From: Streptomyces physcomitrii
Lineage (GTDB): Bacteria; Actinomycetota; Actinomycetes; Streptomycetales; Streptomycetaceae
Assembly: GCF_012273655.1 (NCBI RefSeq)
Contig: NZ_JAAWWP010000004.1
Span: 310,001-374,000, forward strand
DNA length: 64,000 nt
Direction of reading: 5' to 3'
Positions within the stretch are counted from its first letter, which is position 1, and every line of letters begins with the position of its first letter. Positions 1-8,942 of the stretch are shown one piece after another. A program made the translations under genes and the position numbers. The notes below the pieces were generated by a model. It was given only the letters and a program-made list of their open reading frames with translations. It was not told the origin of the DNA and ran no database searches.

Positions 1-1472
1 GCGCCCGCGATCATGGTGGCGAGGATGGCGAGCGGGTCCTCCGAGCGCGGGTTGTCCGCGGTGAGGATCGCGGTGTCGGCGAGCCGCGCGGCCGCCGCGC
101 CCATCGGCCCGCGCTTGGTCTTGTCGCGGTCGCCGCCGCAGCCGAGCACGATGTGGATCCGGCCCTCGGTCACCTTGCGCAGGGCGCGCAGCACCGACTC
201 GACCGCGTCCGTCTTGTGCGCGTAGTCGACGACCGCGAGGTAGTCCTGGCCCGCGTCCACGCGCTCCAGGCGGCCGGGGACACCCGGCACCGCGCCCACT
301 CCGACGGCGGCGCGCTGCGGGTCGAGCCCGGCGACCGCGAGCGTGACGATCGCGGCGAGGGTGTTGGAGACGTTGAAGGGACCCGGCAGCGGGGCGCGCG
401 CCGCGATGCGCTCGCCCTTCGGGCCGACCACGGTGAACGTCGAGCCCAGCGGCCCGACTTCGACGTCCTCGGCGTGCCAGTCGGCGTCCGGGTGGCCCTC
501 CGCCGAGTACGTGGTGATCGGCAGCGAGGCCTCCTTGACCAGGCGCCTGCCGTACTCGTCGTCGAAGTTGACCACGCCCTGCCTGCTGCGCAGCGGGGTG
601 AACAGCTGCGCCTTGGCCTGGAAGTAGTCCTCCATGCCGGAGTGGAACTCCATGTGCTCCGGGCTGAGGTTGGTGAACACCGCGACGTCGAAGACGCAGG
701 CGTCCACCCGGCCGAGGACCAGGGCGTGGCTGGAGACCTCCATGGCGACCGCCTCGACCCCGCGCTCGCGCATCACCGCGAAGAGCGCCTGCAGGTCGGT
801 GGCCTCGGGGGTGGTGCGCTCGGACTTGATGCGCTCCTCGCCGATGCGCATCTCGACGGTGCCGATGAGTCCGGGGACGCCGCCGGCCGCCTCGTCGAGT
901 CCGCCCTGCACGAGGTAGGCGGTGGTGGTCTTGCCGGAGGTGCCGGTGATGCCGAGCTGGAGCAGGGCGCGGCCGGGGTGGCCGTAGACCGTCGCCGCCA
1001 GCTCGCCCATCCGGGCCCGGGGGCTGTCGACGACGAGCACCGGCAGCCCGGTCGCGGCGGCCCGCTCGGCGCCCGCCGGGTCGGTGAGGACGGCGGCGGC
1101 GCCCAGCTGCGCGGCCTGCGGGGCGAAGTCCGCCCCGTGGTAGCGGGCCCCGGGCAGGGCGGCGTAGATGTCACCGGGGCGCACCGCGCGGGAGTCGTGG
1201 GTGATGCCCGTGACCTCGGCCTCGGCGGGGGACTCGATGCCCAGCTGGGCGGCGAGCGCGCTGAGCGCGGTGGCCTCGGTACGGTCCGGACGAGGCGGCC
1301 CCGGGTAGGTCACAGGGGCGGTGTTCTCGGCGGTCCCGGCGGTGTTCGGGGACTGGTCGGCGTGTGGCACGGCGGTAACCGTACCGGCCCCGCCCCCGCC
1401 GGAGCGAAGTGATGGGCGCGGCGGAGCAATCGTCTCCTGGCTGCCGCGAGGGTGCAGGTCGTTCGTCGTCAC
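1..1472 (-). CDS. murE: UDP-N-acetylmuramyl tripeptide synthetase MurE (C-terminus cut by window edge)
   Basis: MurE adds diaminopimelate to UDP-MurNAc-L-Ala-D-Glu in cytoplasmic peptidoglycan precursor synthesis. The frame is open from a GTG at 1472 to the window edge, about 490 codons of the usual 500 or so. Visible motifs are the ATP-binding GITGTSGKTTTAYL near position 900, a FTNLSPEHMEFH segment, and DNPRSEDP close to the edge, the diaminopimelate-recognition motif of MurE rather than MurD or MurF. The GTG follows the ftsI stop by about 20 bp, so it is the fourth gene of the rsmH-ftsL-ftsI-murE run. The Shine-Dalgarno sequence is weak, and an internal GTG at VPHADQ, about 30 codons in, is an alternative start. 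Streptomyces walls use LL-diaminopimelate, so that is the likely substrate. Confidence 0.95.
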   Translation of the reverse strand, partial: MTTNDLHPRGSQETIAPPRPSLRSGGGGAGTVTAVPHADQSPNTAGTAENTAPVTYPGPPRPDRTEATALSALAAQLGIESPAEAEVTGITHDSRAVRPGDIYAALPGARYHGADFAPQAAQLGAAAVLTDPAGAERAAATGLPVLVVDSPRARMGELAATVYGHPGRALLQLGITGTSGKTTTAYLVQGGLDEAAGGVPGLIGTVEMRIGEERIKSERTTPEATDLQALFAVMRERGVEAVAMEVSSHALVLGRVDACVFDVAVFTNLSPEHMEFHSGMEDYFQAKAQLFTPLRSRQGVVNFDDEYGRRLVKEASLPITTYSAEGHPDADWHAEDVEVGPLGSTFTVVGPKGERIAARAPLPGPFNVSNTLAAIVTLAVAGLDPQRAAVGVGAVPGVPGRLERVDAGQDYLAVVDYAHKTDAVESVLRALRKVTEGRIHIVLGCGGDRDKTKRGPMGAAAARLADTAILTADNPRSEDPLAILATMIAG

Positions 1473-1493
1473 AGGCGATTCCCGGTCGTTCTT

Positions 1494-3449
1494 TCAGGGT
1501 GTGAAGGCTACGGGCAGCCGGGCCGGCTCGGCGCCGGTCGGCGGTACCTGGAGCGTCTTGAGGGCGAATTCCATGACCTTCTTGTAGATCGGCCCGCAGA
1601 TCTGGCCGCCGAAGTAGCCGCCCTTGGTGGCGTTCTGGATGGCGCAGTAGACAGTGACCCGGGGCTTGTCGGCGGGCGCGAATCCGGCGAAGGAGGAGGT
1701 GTAGCCGCGGTAGCGGCCGGTCTCGGGGTCGACGCGGTTGGCGGTGCCGGTCTTGCCCGCGACCCGGTAGCCGGGGATACGGGCCTTGACGCCGGTGCCC
1801 TCCTCGTCGTCGACCACCGACTCCAGCATCTTCGCCAGGGTGCCCGCGGTCTTCTCGCTGACCACCCGGGTCGTGCCGGGCTTGGCGACCGGGGTGAACC
1901 GGCCGTCGGCGCCGCGGCTGCCGCGCACCAGGCTGGGCTCGATCCGGGTGCCGCCGTTGGCGATGGTCGAGTAGACCGAGGCCGCCTGCATCGCGTTGAT
2001 GGAGAAGCCCTGGCCGAAGGGGATCGTGTACTGCTGCGAGGTGGACCAGTCGCCGGGGCGGGCGAGGATGCCCGGGGTCTCGCCCGGGAAGTCGAGGCCG
2101 GTCGGGACGCCGATGCCGAATTTGCGCAGATAGGAGTGGAGCACCTCGTTGGCCTTGGGCTGCGTCTTGCCCAGCTGCCCGGTGGCGAGGATGGTGCCGA
2201 TGTTGCTGGACTTGGCGAGCACCCCGTTGAGGGTGAGGTGCCAGGTCGGGTGGTCGATGTCGTCCTGGAAGAGCCGGTCGCCGCGGTGCAGCCGGTTGGG
2301 CACCGTGACATGGGTGCCGGGGGTGGCCGCCTTCTCCTCCAGTACGGCCGCCATCGACATGACCTTGGCGGTGGAGCCCGGCTCGTAGGCGTCCTGGACG
2401 GCGGCGTTGCCGAGCGAGCCGCCCTTCGCGGAGGAGAGGTCGTTGGGGTCGAAGCCGGGGGCGTTGGCCATCGCGAGGATCTCGCCGGTCCGGGTGTCCT
2501 GGACGATGACGTAGCCGCGGTCCGCCTTGGACTTGGCGACCTGCTTGCTGATCGCCTCCTGCGCGGCCCACTGGATGTCCCGGTCGATGGTCAGCTCGAC
2601 CTCGGAGCCGGGCACCGGCGGCTTCTCGGTGCCGCCTGCGGTGGGCACCCGGCGGCCGCCGGACTGGGCGTAGGTGACCTTGCCCTTCTTGCCCGCGAGC
2701 TCCTTCTGCAGCTGCTGTTCGAGTCCGCCGCCGCCCTTGCCCTCGGCGTTGACCCAGCCGAGCATGCCCGCGCCGAGGTCGCCGGCCGGGTAGACGCGCT
2801 TGCTGCTGGCCTCCTGGAAGACGCCGGAGAGGACGTTGACGGTGCCGTCCCGCTGGGCCCGCTCGGTGAGGGTGGAGCGCAGGTCCTTGATCTGCTTCCA
2901 GACCGAGGGCTCCTGGCGGCGGGCGAGGACCACGTAGCGCCCCTTGGTGCGCAGCTTCTTCGCGAGCTCCTCGGTCTCCTGGCCGAGGATCGGCCCGAGG
3001 AATCCGGCGGCCTGCTCCGGGGCGTCCTGGGTCTCGGTGAACTCCGGCGTGAACATCGAGGGGTCGGCGGTGATGTCGTACGCGTCGTCGCTGAGCGCGA
3101 GGGAGACGCCGTTGCGGTCGGTGATCCGGCCGCGCTCGGCGGCCAGCGTGTGCGTGAGGTAGCGGTCCTTCTCGGCCTTGGCCGCGTAGGCGGGGCCGTC
3201 CACCGCCTGCACCTGGAGCAGCCGCACCACGAAGACCAGCATGACCAGGGTCAGGCCGAGGCCGACCATGCGCAGCCGGGGCCGGGGGCGGCCCAGCCGG
3301 ATGGTGCGCGGCCGGGCGGGCGGGCGGCCGCCGCGCGGCTGCCGGGAGCTCTGCCGCGGCGGGCGGGGGCGTCCGCCCTGCCTGCCGCCGGAGCGCTCGG
3401 GCCGGGCCGGGCCCGGTACCCGGCGCCGCGGGGGTTGCCTGTCGGTCAC
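1494..3449 (-). CDS. ftsI: Septal peptidoglycan transpeptidase FtsI (class B PBP3)
   Basis: This is the class B penicillin-binding protein that crosslinks septal peptidoglycan during sporulation division. The 651-residue protein has a basic proline/arginine-rich cytoplasmic tail, one membrane segment (MVGLGLTLVMLVFVVRLLQV) and the dimerisation motif RGRITDRNG. The transpeptidase domain carries SxxK as STAK in YEPGSTAKVMS, the SSN motif in KSSNIGT, and KTGTA. I chose the GTG at 3449, 4 bp after the ftsL stop. A longer frame to 3752 is open, but it adds only low-complexity sequence that overlaps ftsL. No PASTA repeats are visible. Confidence 0.96.
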   Translation of the reverse strand: MTDRQPPRRRVPGPARPERSGGRQGGRPRPPRQSSRQPRGGRPPARPRTIRLGRPRPRLRMVGLGLTLVMLVFVVRLLQVQAVDGPAYAAKAEKDRYLTHTLAAERGRITDRNGVSLALSDDAYDITADPSMFTPEFTETQDAPEQAAGFLGPILGQETEELAKKLRTKGRYVVLARRQEPSVWKQIKDLRSTLTERAQRDGTVNVLSGVFQEASSKRVYPAGDLGAGMLGWVNAEGKGGGGLEQQLQKELAGKKGKVTYAQSGGRRVPTAGGTEKPPVPGSEVELTIDRDIQWAAQEAISKQVAKSKADRGYVIVQDTRTGEILAMANAPGFDPNDLSSAKGGSLGNAAVQDAYEPGSTAKVMSMAAVLEEKAATPGTHVTVPNRLHRGDRLFQDDIDHPTWHLTLNGVLAKSSNIGTILATGQLGKTQPKANEVLHSYLRKFGIGVPTGLDFPGETPGILARPGDWSTSQQYTIPFGQGFSINAMQAASVYSTIANGGTRIEPSLVRGSRGADGRFTPVAKPGTTRVVSEKTAGTLAKMLESVVDDEEGTGVKARIPGYRVAGKTGTANRVDPETGRYRGYTSSFAGFAPADKPRVTVYCAIQNATKGGYFGGQICGPIYKKVMEFALKTLQVPPTGAEPARLPVAFTP

Positions 3450-3453
3450 GGCG

Positions 3454-4032
3454 TCACCTGCCGGTGGTCGAGGGTGCGGGCTGGGGGGCGGTGGAGGGCG
3501 CGGCTCCGGGGCGGCCGCGGGGTGTGGCGGCCGGGGCGGATGCGGCCGTACCGCTCGGGGCCGGGGCCGTGCGGTTCGGGGCCGCGGTACGGCCGGGGGT
3601 GGCGGCGGGAGACGGGGCGGGCGGGCTCGGCACGGTCTGGGGCTTGGGTGCGGGCGGGGCCGCGGACTTCTCGGCGGCGCCGGGCACCCCGCGCAGGCCG
3701 CCGTCCGGGGTGAGGAAGACCGGGTCGCCGCCGGGCACCATGCCGAGTTCACCGGCCCGGCGCTGGAGGGCGCCGGGGGCCGAGTAGCCGTCCACGTCCC
3801 GTTCGAGTTCCTGGCGCTCCTCGGTGAGCGAGGTGGTGTCCTTCCTCAGCTCGCTGAGTTCGAAGGAGCCCGCGTTGAGCGAGGAGTTGAGCATCAGCAG
3901 GGCGATCAGGCCGCCGCCGAGGAGGACGACCACGAGGAGCACGAAAGGGGTGCGCGCGGCGCCGCTCGGCCGGGTGGGGAAGAGACCGGCGAAACGCGCC
4001 GCCCGGCCCCTGAGTTCGGGTGCCCTGCTCAT
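3454..4032 (-). CDS. ftsL: FtsL-like septum protein
   Basis: A 192-residue bitopic protein between rsmH and ftsI, the usual position of ftsL. Order: about 30 basic cytoplasmic residues, one membrane segment (FVLLVVVLLGGGLIALLML), a short heptad-like coiled coil (ELSELRKDTTSLTEERQELE), and a long Ala/Pro/Ser-rich extracytoplasmic tail. FtsL pairs with FtsB (DivIC) and recruits FtsW and FtsI. The ATG at 4032 follows a purine-rich AAGGCGAGGG. Sequence conservation of this family is low, so the call rests on topology and synteny. The roughly 90-residue low-complexity tail is longer than in most bacteria but common in actinomycetes. Confidence 0.88.
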   Translation of the reverse strand: MSRAPELRGRAARFAGLFPTRPSGAARTPFVLLVVVLLGGGLIALLMLNSSLNAGSFELSELRKDTTSLTEERQELERDVDGYSAPGALQRRAGELGMVPGGDPVFLTPDGGLRGVPGAAEKSAAPPAPKPQTVPSPPAPSPAATPGRTAAPNRTAPAPSGTAASAPAATPRGRPGAAPSTAPQPAPSTTGR

Positions 4033-4075
4033 GCCGCCGCCCTCGCCTTCCCGTCGTCCCGTGCGGACTGCGCGC

Positions 4076-5104
4076 TCACGCCGCCCCGCCCTCCTCGGGG
4101 CGGATGCGCTGCGCACCTCGCAGCCGTGCCGGGGCCGCCCGCCGGTTGGCGGCGACCTCTTCCTCGGTGGGGAGTTCGGCACCGCGGGTCAGCAACTTGA
4201 GCCGCGGCTGGTAGCGCTCGGGCACCACCGGAAGCCCGGGGGGCGCGGTACTGGCGGCACCCGCGGCGAAGACCTGCTTGACGAGCCGGTCCTCCAGGGA
4301 GTGGTAGGAGAGCACCGCGACGCGCCCGCCGACCGCGAGCGCGGCGACCGCGGCCGGGATCGCCCGCTCCAGAACCGAGAGTTCGCCGTTGACCTCGATG
4401 CGCAGGGCCTGGAAAGTGCGCTTGGCCGGGTTGCCGCCGGTGCGCTTGGCGGCCTGCGGCAGCGCGTCGCGGATGAGGGAGACCAGCCGGGCGCTGTTCG
4501 CGAAGGGCTCCTTCTCCCGCTCCCGTACGACCATCGAGACGATCCGCTTGGCCTGCTTCTCCTCGCCGTACGCCCGCAGGATCCGCACGAGTTCACCGGG
4601 CGGGTAGGTGTTGAGGACCTCGGCGGCGCTGATGCCGGTGCTCTGGTCCATGCGCATGTCCAGCGGGGCGTCCTGGGCGTAGGCGAAACCGCGGTCCGCC
4701 TCGTCGAGTTGCATGGAGGAGACGCCGAGGTCGAAGAGGACGCCCTGCACCTCGCGCAGGCCGAGCCGGTCGAGTACGTCGGGGAGTTCGTCGTAGACCG
4801 CGTGCACCAGGGTGGCCCGCTCGCCGAAGGGGGCGAGCCGCTCGGCGGACAGGCGCAGCGCCTCCTTGTCGCGGTCCAGGGCGACCAGGCGGGCCGCGGG
4901 GAAAGCAGTCAGGAGCGCCTCGCTGTGGCCGCCGAGCCCGAGCGTGCAGTCGACCACCACGGGGGGCTCCCCGGGGGTGCCGCCGAGGGCCGGGGCCAGC
5001 ATGTCCAGACAGCGCCGGAGCATCACGGGTACGTGCCGTGCCTGCTCCCCCTGCGGTGCCCGCTCCTCGCCCGGGGCGTCGGGGAGCACCTCGTCCTCGC
5101 GCAT
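4076..5104 (-). CDS. rsmH: 16S rRNA (cytosine1402-N4)-methyltransferase RsmH (MraW)
   Basis: RsmH methylates N4 of C1402 in the ribosomal P site using S-adenosylmethionine. The 342-residue protein shows [13 protein letters not shown] at the N-terminus, the SAM-binding [14 protein letters not shown], the RsmH-specific [22 protein letters not shown] and DMRMDQ, and [14 protein letters not shown] near the C-terminus. The start is the ATG at 5104 (MREDEVLPD); the open frame beyond it is low-complexity. It is the first gene of the division operon. No mraZ gene lies immediately upstream. Confidence 0.96.
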   Translation of the reverse strand: MREDEVLPDAPGEERAPQGEQARHVPVMLRRCLDMLAPALGGTPGEPPVVVDCTLGLGGHSEALLTAFPAARLVALDRDKEALRLSAERLAPFGERATLVHAVYDELPDVLDRLGLREVQGVLFDLGVSSMQLDEADRGFAYAQDAPLDMRMDQSTGISAAEVLNTYPPGELVRILRAYGEEKQAKRIVSMVVREREKEPFANSARLVSLIRDALPQAAKRTGGNPAKRTFQALRIEVNGELSVLERAIPAAVAALAVGGRVAVLSYHSLEDRLVKQVFAAGAASTAPPGLPVVPERYQPRLKLLTRGAELPTEEEVAANRRAAPARLRGAQRIRPEEGGAA

Positions 5105-5404
5105 CGGCCCTCCCGTCTGGCGCCGCGCCCCGGGGGCCGCTCGGCGTCCTCGCCCTCTGCTTCTGCCGCGCTCCCGGGCGGCGCACGCGCATCCCGGTCC
5201 CGCCCTCCCCCGGCCGCTCGCCGGAGGGCGCCCCCGTACGGAGGGGGAACGCACCGCCCGCGCCGGGAAACGGCGGCGGCCGGACGGGAGGGGTGGAGGC
5301 CGGGCCGTACGTGTACGTGCCGCGCACGCGGATGAGCCCCGGTCAACGGGGCCTCCAGGGGGCGTCCGAGCCGCAGGAAACCCTCTCGCCTGCCGCTTCG
5401 CGTC

Positions 5405-5432
5405 ACTTTAGTCCACACTGTCTTGCGGTCAA
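5405..5432 (-). promoter_or_regulatory. Probable promoter of the rsmH-ftsL-ftsI-murE operon
   Basis: Read on the minus strand, TTGACC (5427-5432) and TAAAGT (5405-5410) are separated by 16 bp, a good match to a HrdB-type promoter in otherwise GC-rich DNA. Transcription would begin near 5398 and leave a leader of about 290 nt before rsmH. The spacer contains a DnaA-box-like sequence (5409-5417). Confidence 0.6.
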
Positions 5433-5629
5433 TCAACTGGCCCGCGCGTGGCGGGAGCTGTGCGCGGGCTGTGTCCGGAGCGGGCCGCCCGGACCGGTGC
5501 GCGGGGCGCGGCCGGTGTCCTGCTCACTCGTGCGGGTGAGCAGGGCCAGGACCTGTGGGTTAGCTCACAGGAGCGGTCAATGGCGCTCTTTGTCCCGTCC
5601 CGCGACGGGCCCGGCCGGGGGCGGCCGGA

Positions 5630-5635
5630 TAGATT
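5630..5635 (+). promoter_or_regulatory. -10 element of a probable leaderless transcript (carbonic anhydrase)
   Basis: TAGATT ends 7 nt before the ATG at 5643, so initiation would fall at or next to the start codon. No Shine-Dalgarno sequence precedes the ATG and no good -35 is visible. Confidence 0.45.
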
Positions 5636-5642
5636 CGACGCC

Positions 5643-6212
5643 ATGTCGACTCATGCGCCTTCCGCGTCCACCGCATCCGCAGCGTCCTCCGCGGATGCCC
5701 CCGCCCAGGCCCCCGGCTCCGCCGTGACGGACCGCCTCGTCGAGTCCAACCGCCGCTACGCCACCGAGTTCACCGACCCCGGCATGGACGCCCGGCCCGT
5801 GCTCAAGGTCGCCGTCGTGGCGTGCATGGACGCCCGCCTCGACCTGCACGAGGCGCTCGGCCTCTCGCTCGGCGACTGCCACACCATCCGCAACGCGGGC
5901 GGCGTGGTCACCGACGACGTGATCCGCTCCCTGACCATCAGCCAACGCGCGCTGGGCACCCGCGGTGTGGTCCTCATCCACCACACCAACTGCGGTCTGG
6001 AGAGCCTCACCGAGGAGTTCCGGCACGAGCTGGAGATGGAGGTGGGCCAGCGTCCGTCCTGGGCGGTGGAGTCCTTCCGCGACGTCGACCAGGACGTCCG
6101 CCAGTCCATGCAGCGGGTGCGCACCTCGCCGTTCCTGGTCTCGACCGAGGATGTGCGCGGATTCGTGTTCGACGTGCACACCGGTCTGCTGCGCGAGGTC
6201 GACCCGGCCTGA
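5643..6212 (+). CDS. Beta-carbonic anhydrase
   Basis: A 189-residue protein of the beta-carbonic anhydrase family, which interconverts CO2 and bicarbonate at a zinc site. After an Ala/Ser/Pro-rich tail of about 28 residues, the zinc ligands are visible in CMDAR (Cys, with the Asp-Arg dyad) and in HHTNCG (His and Cys). It looks most like the short actinobacterial type (mycobacterial Rv1284-like). The ATG at 5643 has no Shine-Dalgarno sequence but sits 7 nt after TAGATT. It is transcribed away from the division operon and stands alone. Physiological role is inferred: bicarbonate supply or pH balance. Confidence 0.9.
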   Translation: MSTHAPSASTASAASSADAPAQAPGSAVTDRLVESNRRYATEFTDPGMDARPVLKVAVVACMDARLDLHEALGLSLGDCHTIRNAGGVVTDDVIRSLTISQRALGTRGVVLIHHTNCGLESLTEEFRHELEMEVGQRPSWAVESFRDVDQDVRQSMQRVRTSPFLVSTEDVRGFVFDVHTGLLREVDPA

Positions 6213-6320
6213 GCGGACCGGAGAGCGGGCGAAGGCGTCCGCGCCGAACGACCGAGGGTGACCGGCCGGACGCGTTCGCGTACCGGCGTTCGGCAGCAAA
6301 AGCTGGCATATCGGCGCCAG

Positions 6321-6329
6321 TTGTCCACA
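6321..6329 (+). promoter_or_regulatory. Perfect match to the Streptomyces DnaA box
   Basis: TTGTCCACA, the preferred Streptomyces DnaA-binding nonamer, lies about 170 bp upstream of the MoxR start. A single 9-mer can occur by chance in 64 kb; see findings. Confidence 0.35.
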
Positions 6330-6498
6330 GGCGAGTGACACGAACCGGTAACGGCATCAAGAATGCTGGGGTGGCACCGCGGGGAACTTCCCGTCCTCGG
6401 TGTCCGTGTATGGGGTGGGGCCGGTTCGCGTCACGCGGCGTCGGCCCGCAAATGGTTTCCCCGCTCCTTCGCGGGCGGGGGAAAGCGAGGAGGGCCGG

Positions 6499-7539
6499 TT
6501 GACGACCTATGAGGATCGAGCGAGCCTCACTGACCTGACGGCGACCGCGGAACGCATCCGCGCGTCGGTGGAAGGCGTGATCGAGGGCAAGCCGGAGGTC
6601 GTACGGCTCTCGCTGACGGTGCTGCTCGCCGAGGGGCACCTGCTCATCGAGGATGTGCCGGGCGTCGGCAAGACGATGCTGGCCAAGGCGCTCGCCCGCT
6701 CGGTGGACTGCTCGGTGCGGCGCATCCAGTTCACCCCGGACCTGCTGCCCTCGGACATCACCGGGGTCTCGGTCTGGGACCAGCAGCGCCGGGACTTCGA
6801 GTTCAAGCCGGGCGCGATCTTCGCCCAGATCGTCATCGGCGACGAGATCAACCGCGCCTCGCCGAAGACCCAGTCGGCGCTCCTGGAGTCGATGGAGGAG
6901 CGCCAGGTCACCATCGACGGGCAGAGCTACGAACTCCCCGATCCCTTCATGGTCGTCGCCACCCAGAACCCGGTGGAGATGGAGGGCACCTACCCCCTGC
7001 CGGAGGCCCAGCGCGACCGCTTCATGGCCCGGGTCTCCATGGGCTATCCGAGCGCGGACGCCGAGCTGCAGATGCTCGACGTGCACGGCGGGCCCTCCCC
7101 GCTCGACGACCTCCAGCCGGTGGCGCACGCCCACGAGGTGGCCAAGCTGATCGAGGCGGTGCGCACGGTGCACGTCGCCGAACAGGTCCGGCGGTACGCG
7201 GTCGAACTGGTCGCCGCCACCCGGGGCCACCCCGACCTGCGCCTCGGCGCCTCGCCCCGCGCCACCCTGCACCTGGTGCGCGCGGCCCGGGCCGCCGCCG
7301 CCCTCGCCGGGCGCGAGTACGCCCTCCCCGACGACCTCCAGGCCCTCGCGGTGCCGGTCCTCGCGCACCGCCTGCTGCCCACCGCCCAGGCCCAGTTGAA
7401 CCGCCGCAGCGCCGAGCAGGTGGTGCAGGAGATCCTGGGCCGGGTCCCGGTGCCCACCGCGGTCCCGGGCGGCGGGTTCCCCACCGGCGGCCGTCCGCCG
7501 CTGCCGCGCCACCAGCCCCACGGCGCCAGGAGGCCGTGA
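6499..7539 (+). CDS. MoxR-family AAA+ ATPase
   Basis: MoxR proteins are AAA+ chaperone-like ATPases usually encoded next to DUF58 proteins, and are thought to help mature metal-binding or envelope complexes. The 346-residue product has Walker A GVGKTMLA near residue 55, Walker B VIGDEIN, sensor-1 region VVATQNP, and EGTYPLPEAQRDRF. The TTG at 6499 is chosen because AGGAGG lies 7 nt upstream; the more upstream ATG at 6400 adds unrelated sequence. It overlaps the DUF58 gene at TGATG, so the two are translationally coupled. Confidence 0.93.
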   Translation: MTTYEDRASLTDLTATAERIRASVEGVIEGKPEVVRLSLTVLLAEGHLLIEDVPGVGKTMLAKALARSVDCSVRRIQFTPDLLPSDITGVSVWDQQRRDFEFKPGAIFAQIVIGDEINRASPKTQSALLESMEERQVTIDGQSYELPDPFMVVATQNPVEMEGTYPLPEAQRDRFMARVSMGYPSADAELQMLDVHGGPSPLDDLQPVAHAHEVAKLIEAVRTVHVAEQVRRYAVELVAATRGHPDLRLGASPRATLHLVRAARAAAALAGREYALPDDLQALAVPVLAHRLLPTAQAQLNRRSAEQVVQEILGRVPVPTAVPGGGFPTGGRPPLPRHQPHGARRP

Positions 7540-8942
7540 TGTCCGCCCCGGCTGCCCCGGTGGCCCAGGAGAGCGCACCGGGGCCCGGGGAGCAGCGGCT
7601 GCGCGCCGCCTTCTCCGGGCTCACCACCCGGGGGCGCTCCTTCCTCGCCGCGGGCCTCGCGGCCGGGGTGTGCGCCTATGTGCTGGGCCAGAGCGACCTG
7701 TTGCGGGTCGGGCTGCTGCTCGCCTCCCTGCCGGTGGTCTGCGCGCTGGTCCTCTTCCGCACCCGCCACCGGGTGACCGGCAGCCGCCGCCTCTCCCCCG
7801 CCCGGGTCTCCGCGGCCTCCGAGGCGCGGGTCCACCTCCGGGTGGAGAACGTCTCCCGGCTGCCCACCGGCCTGCTGATGCTCCAGGACCGGGTGCCCTA
7901 CGTGCTCGGCCCCCGGCCCCGGTTCGTCCTGGACCGCATGGAGCCCGGCGGGCGGCGCGAAGTCGCCTACCGGGTACGGTCCGATCTGCGCGGCCGCTAT
8001 CCGCTCGGCCCGCTCCAGCTGCGCCTGACCGACCCCTTCGGCATGTGCGAGCTGACCCGCTCCTTCTCCACCCAGGACATCCTCACCGTCGTCCCGCAGG
8101 TGGAGGCGCTGCCCCCGGTGCGCCTCACCGGCGAGGCCAAGGGATACGGAGAGGGCAGACTGCGCGCGCCCGCCCTCTCCGGGGAGGACGACGTCATCCC
8201 GCGCGGGTACCGGCACGGCGACGACATACGCCGGGTGCACTGGCGTTCCACCGCGCGGCACGGCGAGTTGATGGTGCGCCGGGAGGAGCAGCCGCAGCAG
8301 TCCCGCTGCACCGTCCTGCTCGACACCCGCGACTCCGCCTTCTACGGGGCGGGCCCCGGCTCGGCCTTCGAGTGGGCGGTCGCCGGGGCCGCCTCCACCG
8401 TGCTGCACCTGCTCGAACGCGGCTTCGCCGCACGGCTGCTGACCGACACCGGCGCCTCGGTGCCGCGCTCGGGCGCCGAGGCCACCCTGACCGGCCAGGA
8501 CAGCGCCGAGGCCGCCGGGCTGATGCTGGACACCCTCGCGGTGGTCGACCACTCCGAGTCCCCGGGCCTCTCGCTCGCCTACGACCAGCTGCGCGGCGGG
8601 CCCGGCGCGGGCGAGGGCAAGGAGGGCCTCCTGGTGGCCTTCTTCGGAGACGTGGACGAGGAGCAGGCCGCGGTGATCGCCCGGATGTGCCGGCGCAGCG
8701 GCGCGGCCGTCGCCTTCGTCCTGGACAGCGCGGACTGGGCCCACGAACACGAACCCGGCTACCCGGACCTGGTCCCCGCGGGCCGCTCCTGGGACGAGGA
8801 GCGGCTGCGGCTGCTGCGGCACTCCGGCTGGACGGTGGTGCCGGTGCGACCGGGCGCCCCGATGGCGGCGATGTGGCGCCAGGCCGACGAACTGCGCGGC
8901 GCGGCCGGTACGGCGGCCGGGGCACCGGGAGGTGCGGCATGA
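7539..8942 (+). CDS. DUF58 domain membrane protein
   Basis: A 467-residue DUF58 protein. Two hydrophobic segments near the N-terminus (about residues 35-75) precede the DUF58 core, whose hallmark GDDIRRVHWRSTARHGELMVR is followed by a von Willebrand A-like half. The ATG at 7539 overlaps the MoxR stop and has AGGAGG 6 nt upstream. It overlaps the transglutaminase gene at ATGA. Proteins of this type act with MoxR ATPases. The three-gene MoxR-DUF58-transglutaminase set is widespread; its substrate in Streptomyces is not established. Confidence 0.9.
   Translation: MSAPAAPVAQESAPGPGEQRLRAAFSGLTTRGRSFLAAGLAAGVCAYVLGQSDLLRVGLLLASLPVVCALVLFRTRHRVTGSRRLSPARVSAASEARVHLRVENVSRLPTGLLMLQDRVPYVLGPRPRFVLDRMEPGGRREVAYRVRSDLRGRYPLGPLQLRLTDPFGMCELTRSFSTQDILTVVPQVEALPPVRLTGEAKGYGEGRLRAPALSGEDDVIPRGYRHGDDIRRVHWRSTARHGELMVRREEQPQQSRCTVLLDTRDSAFYGAGPGSAFEWAVAGAASTVLHLLERGFAARLLTDTGASVPRSGAEATLTGQDSAEAAGLMLDTLAVVDHSESPGLSLAYDQLRGGPGAGEGKEGLLVAFFGDVDEEQAAVIARMCRRSGAAVAFVLDSADWAHEHEPGYPDLVPAGRSWDEERLRLLRHSGWTVVPVRPGAPMAAMWRQADELRGAAGTAAGAPGGAA

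Larger units (their letters stand above)
5105..5642. other. Divergent intergenic region between rsmH and carbonic anhydrase
   Basis: No convincing gene. Minus-strand frames here (for example from 5436) lack recognisable domains and have arginine/proline-rich translations typical of shadow frames. The region holds the rsmH operon promoter at 5405-5432, and a -10-like TAGATT just before the carbonic anhydrase start. Confidence 0.55.

Noticed and set aside
1452..3713. A 753-codon plus-strand frame opposite ftsI
   Set aside because: Antisense to FtsI with its SxxK, SSN and KTGTA motifs; the translation has no domain.
5023..5436. A minus-strand frame starting MIDRKTVW upstream of rsmH
   Set aside because: It begins inside the promoter, runs through the rsmH start and is Arg/Pro-rich after 25 residues. 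No MraZ similarity.
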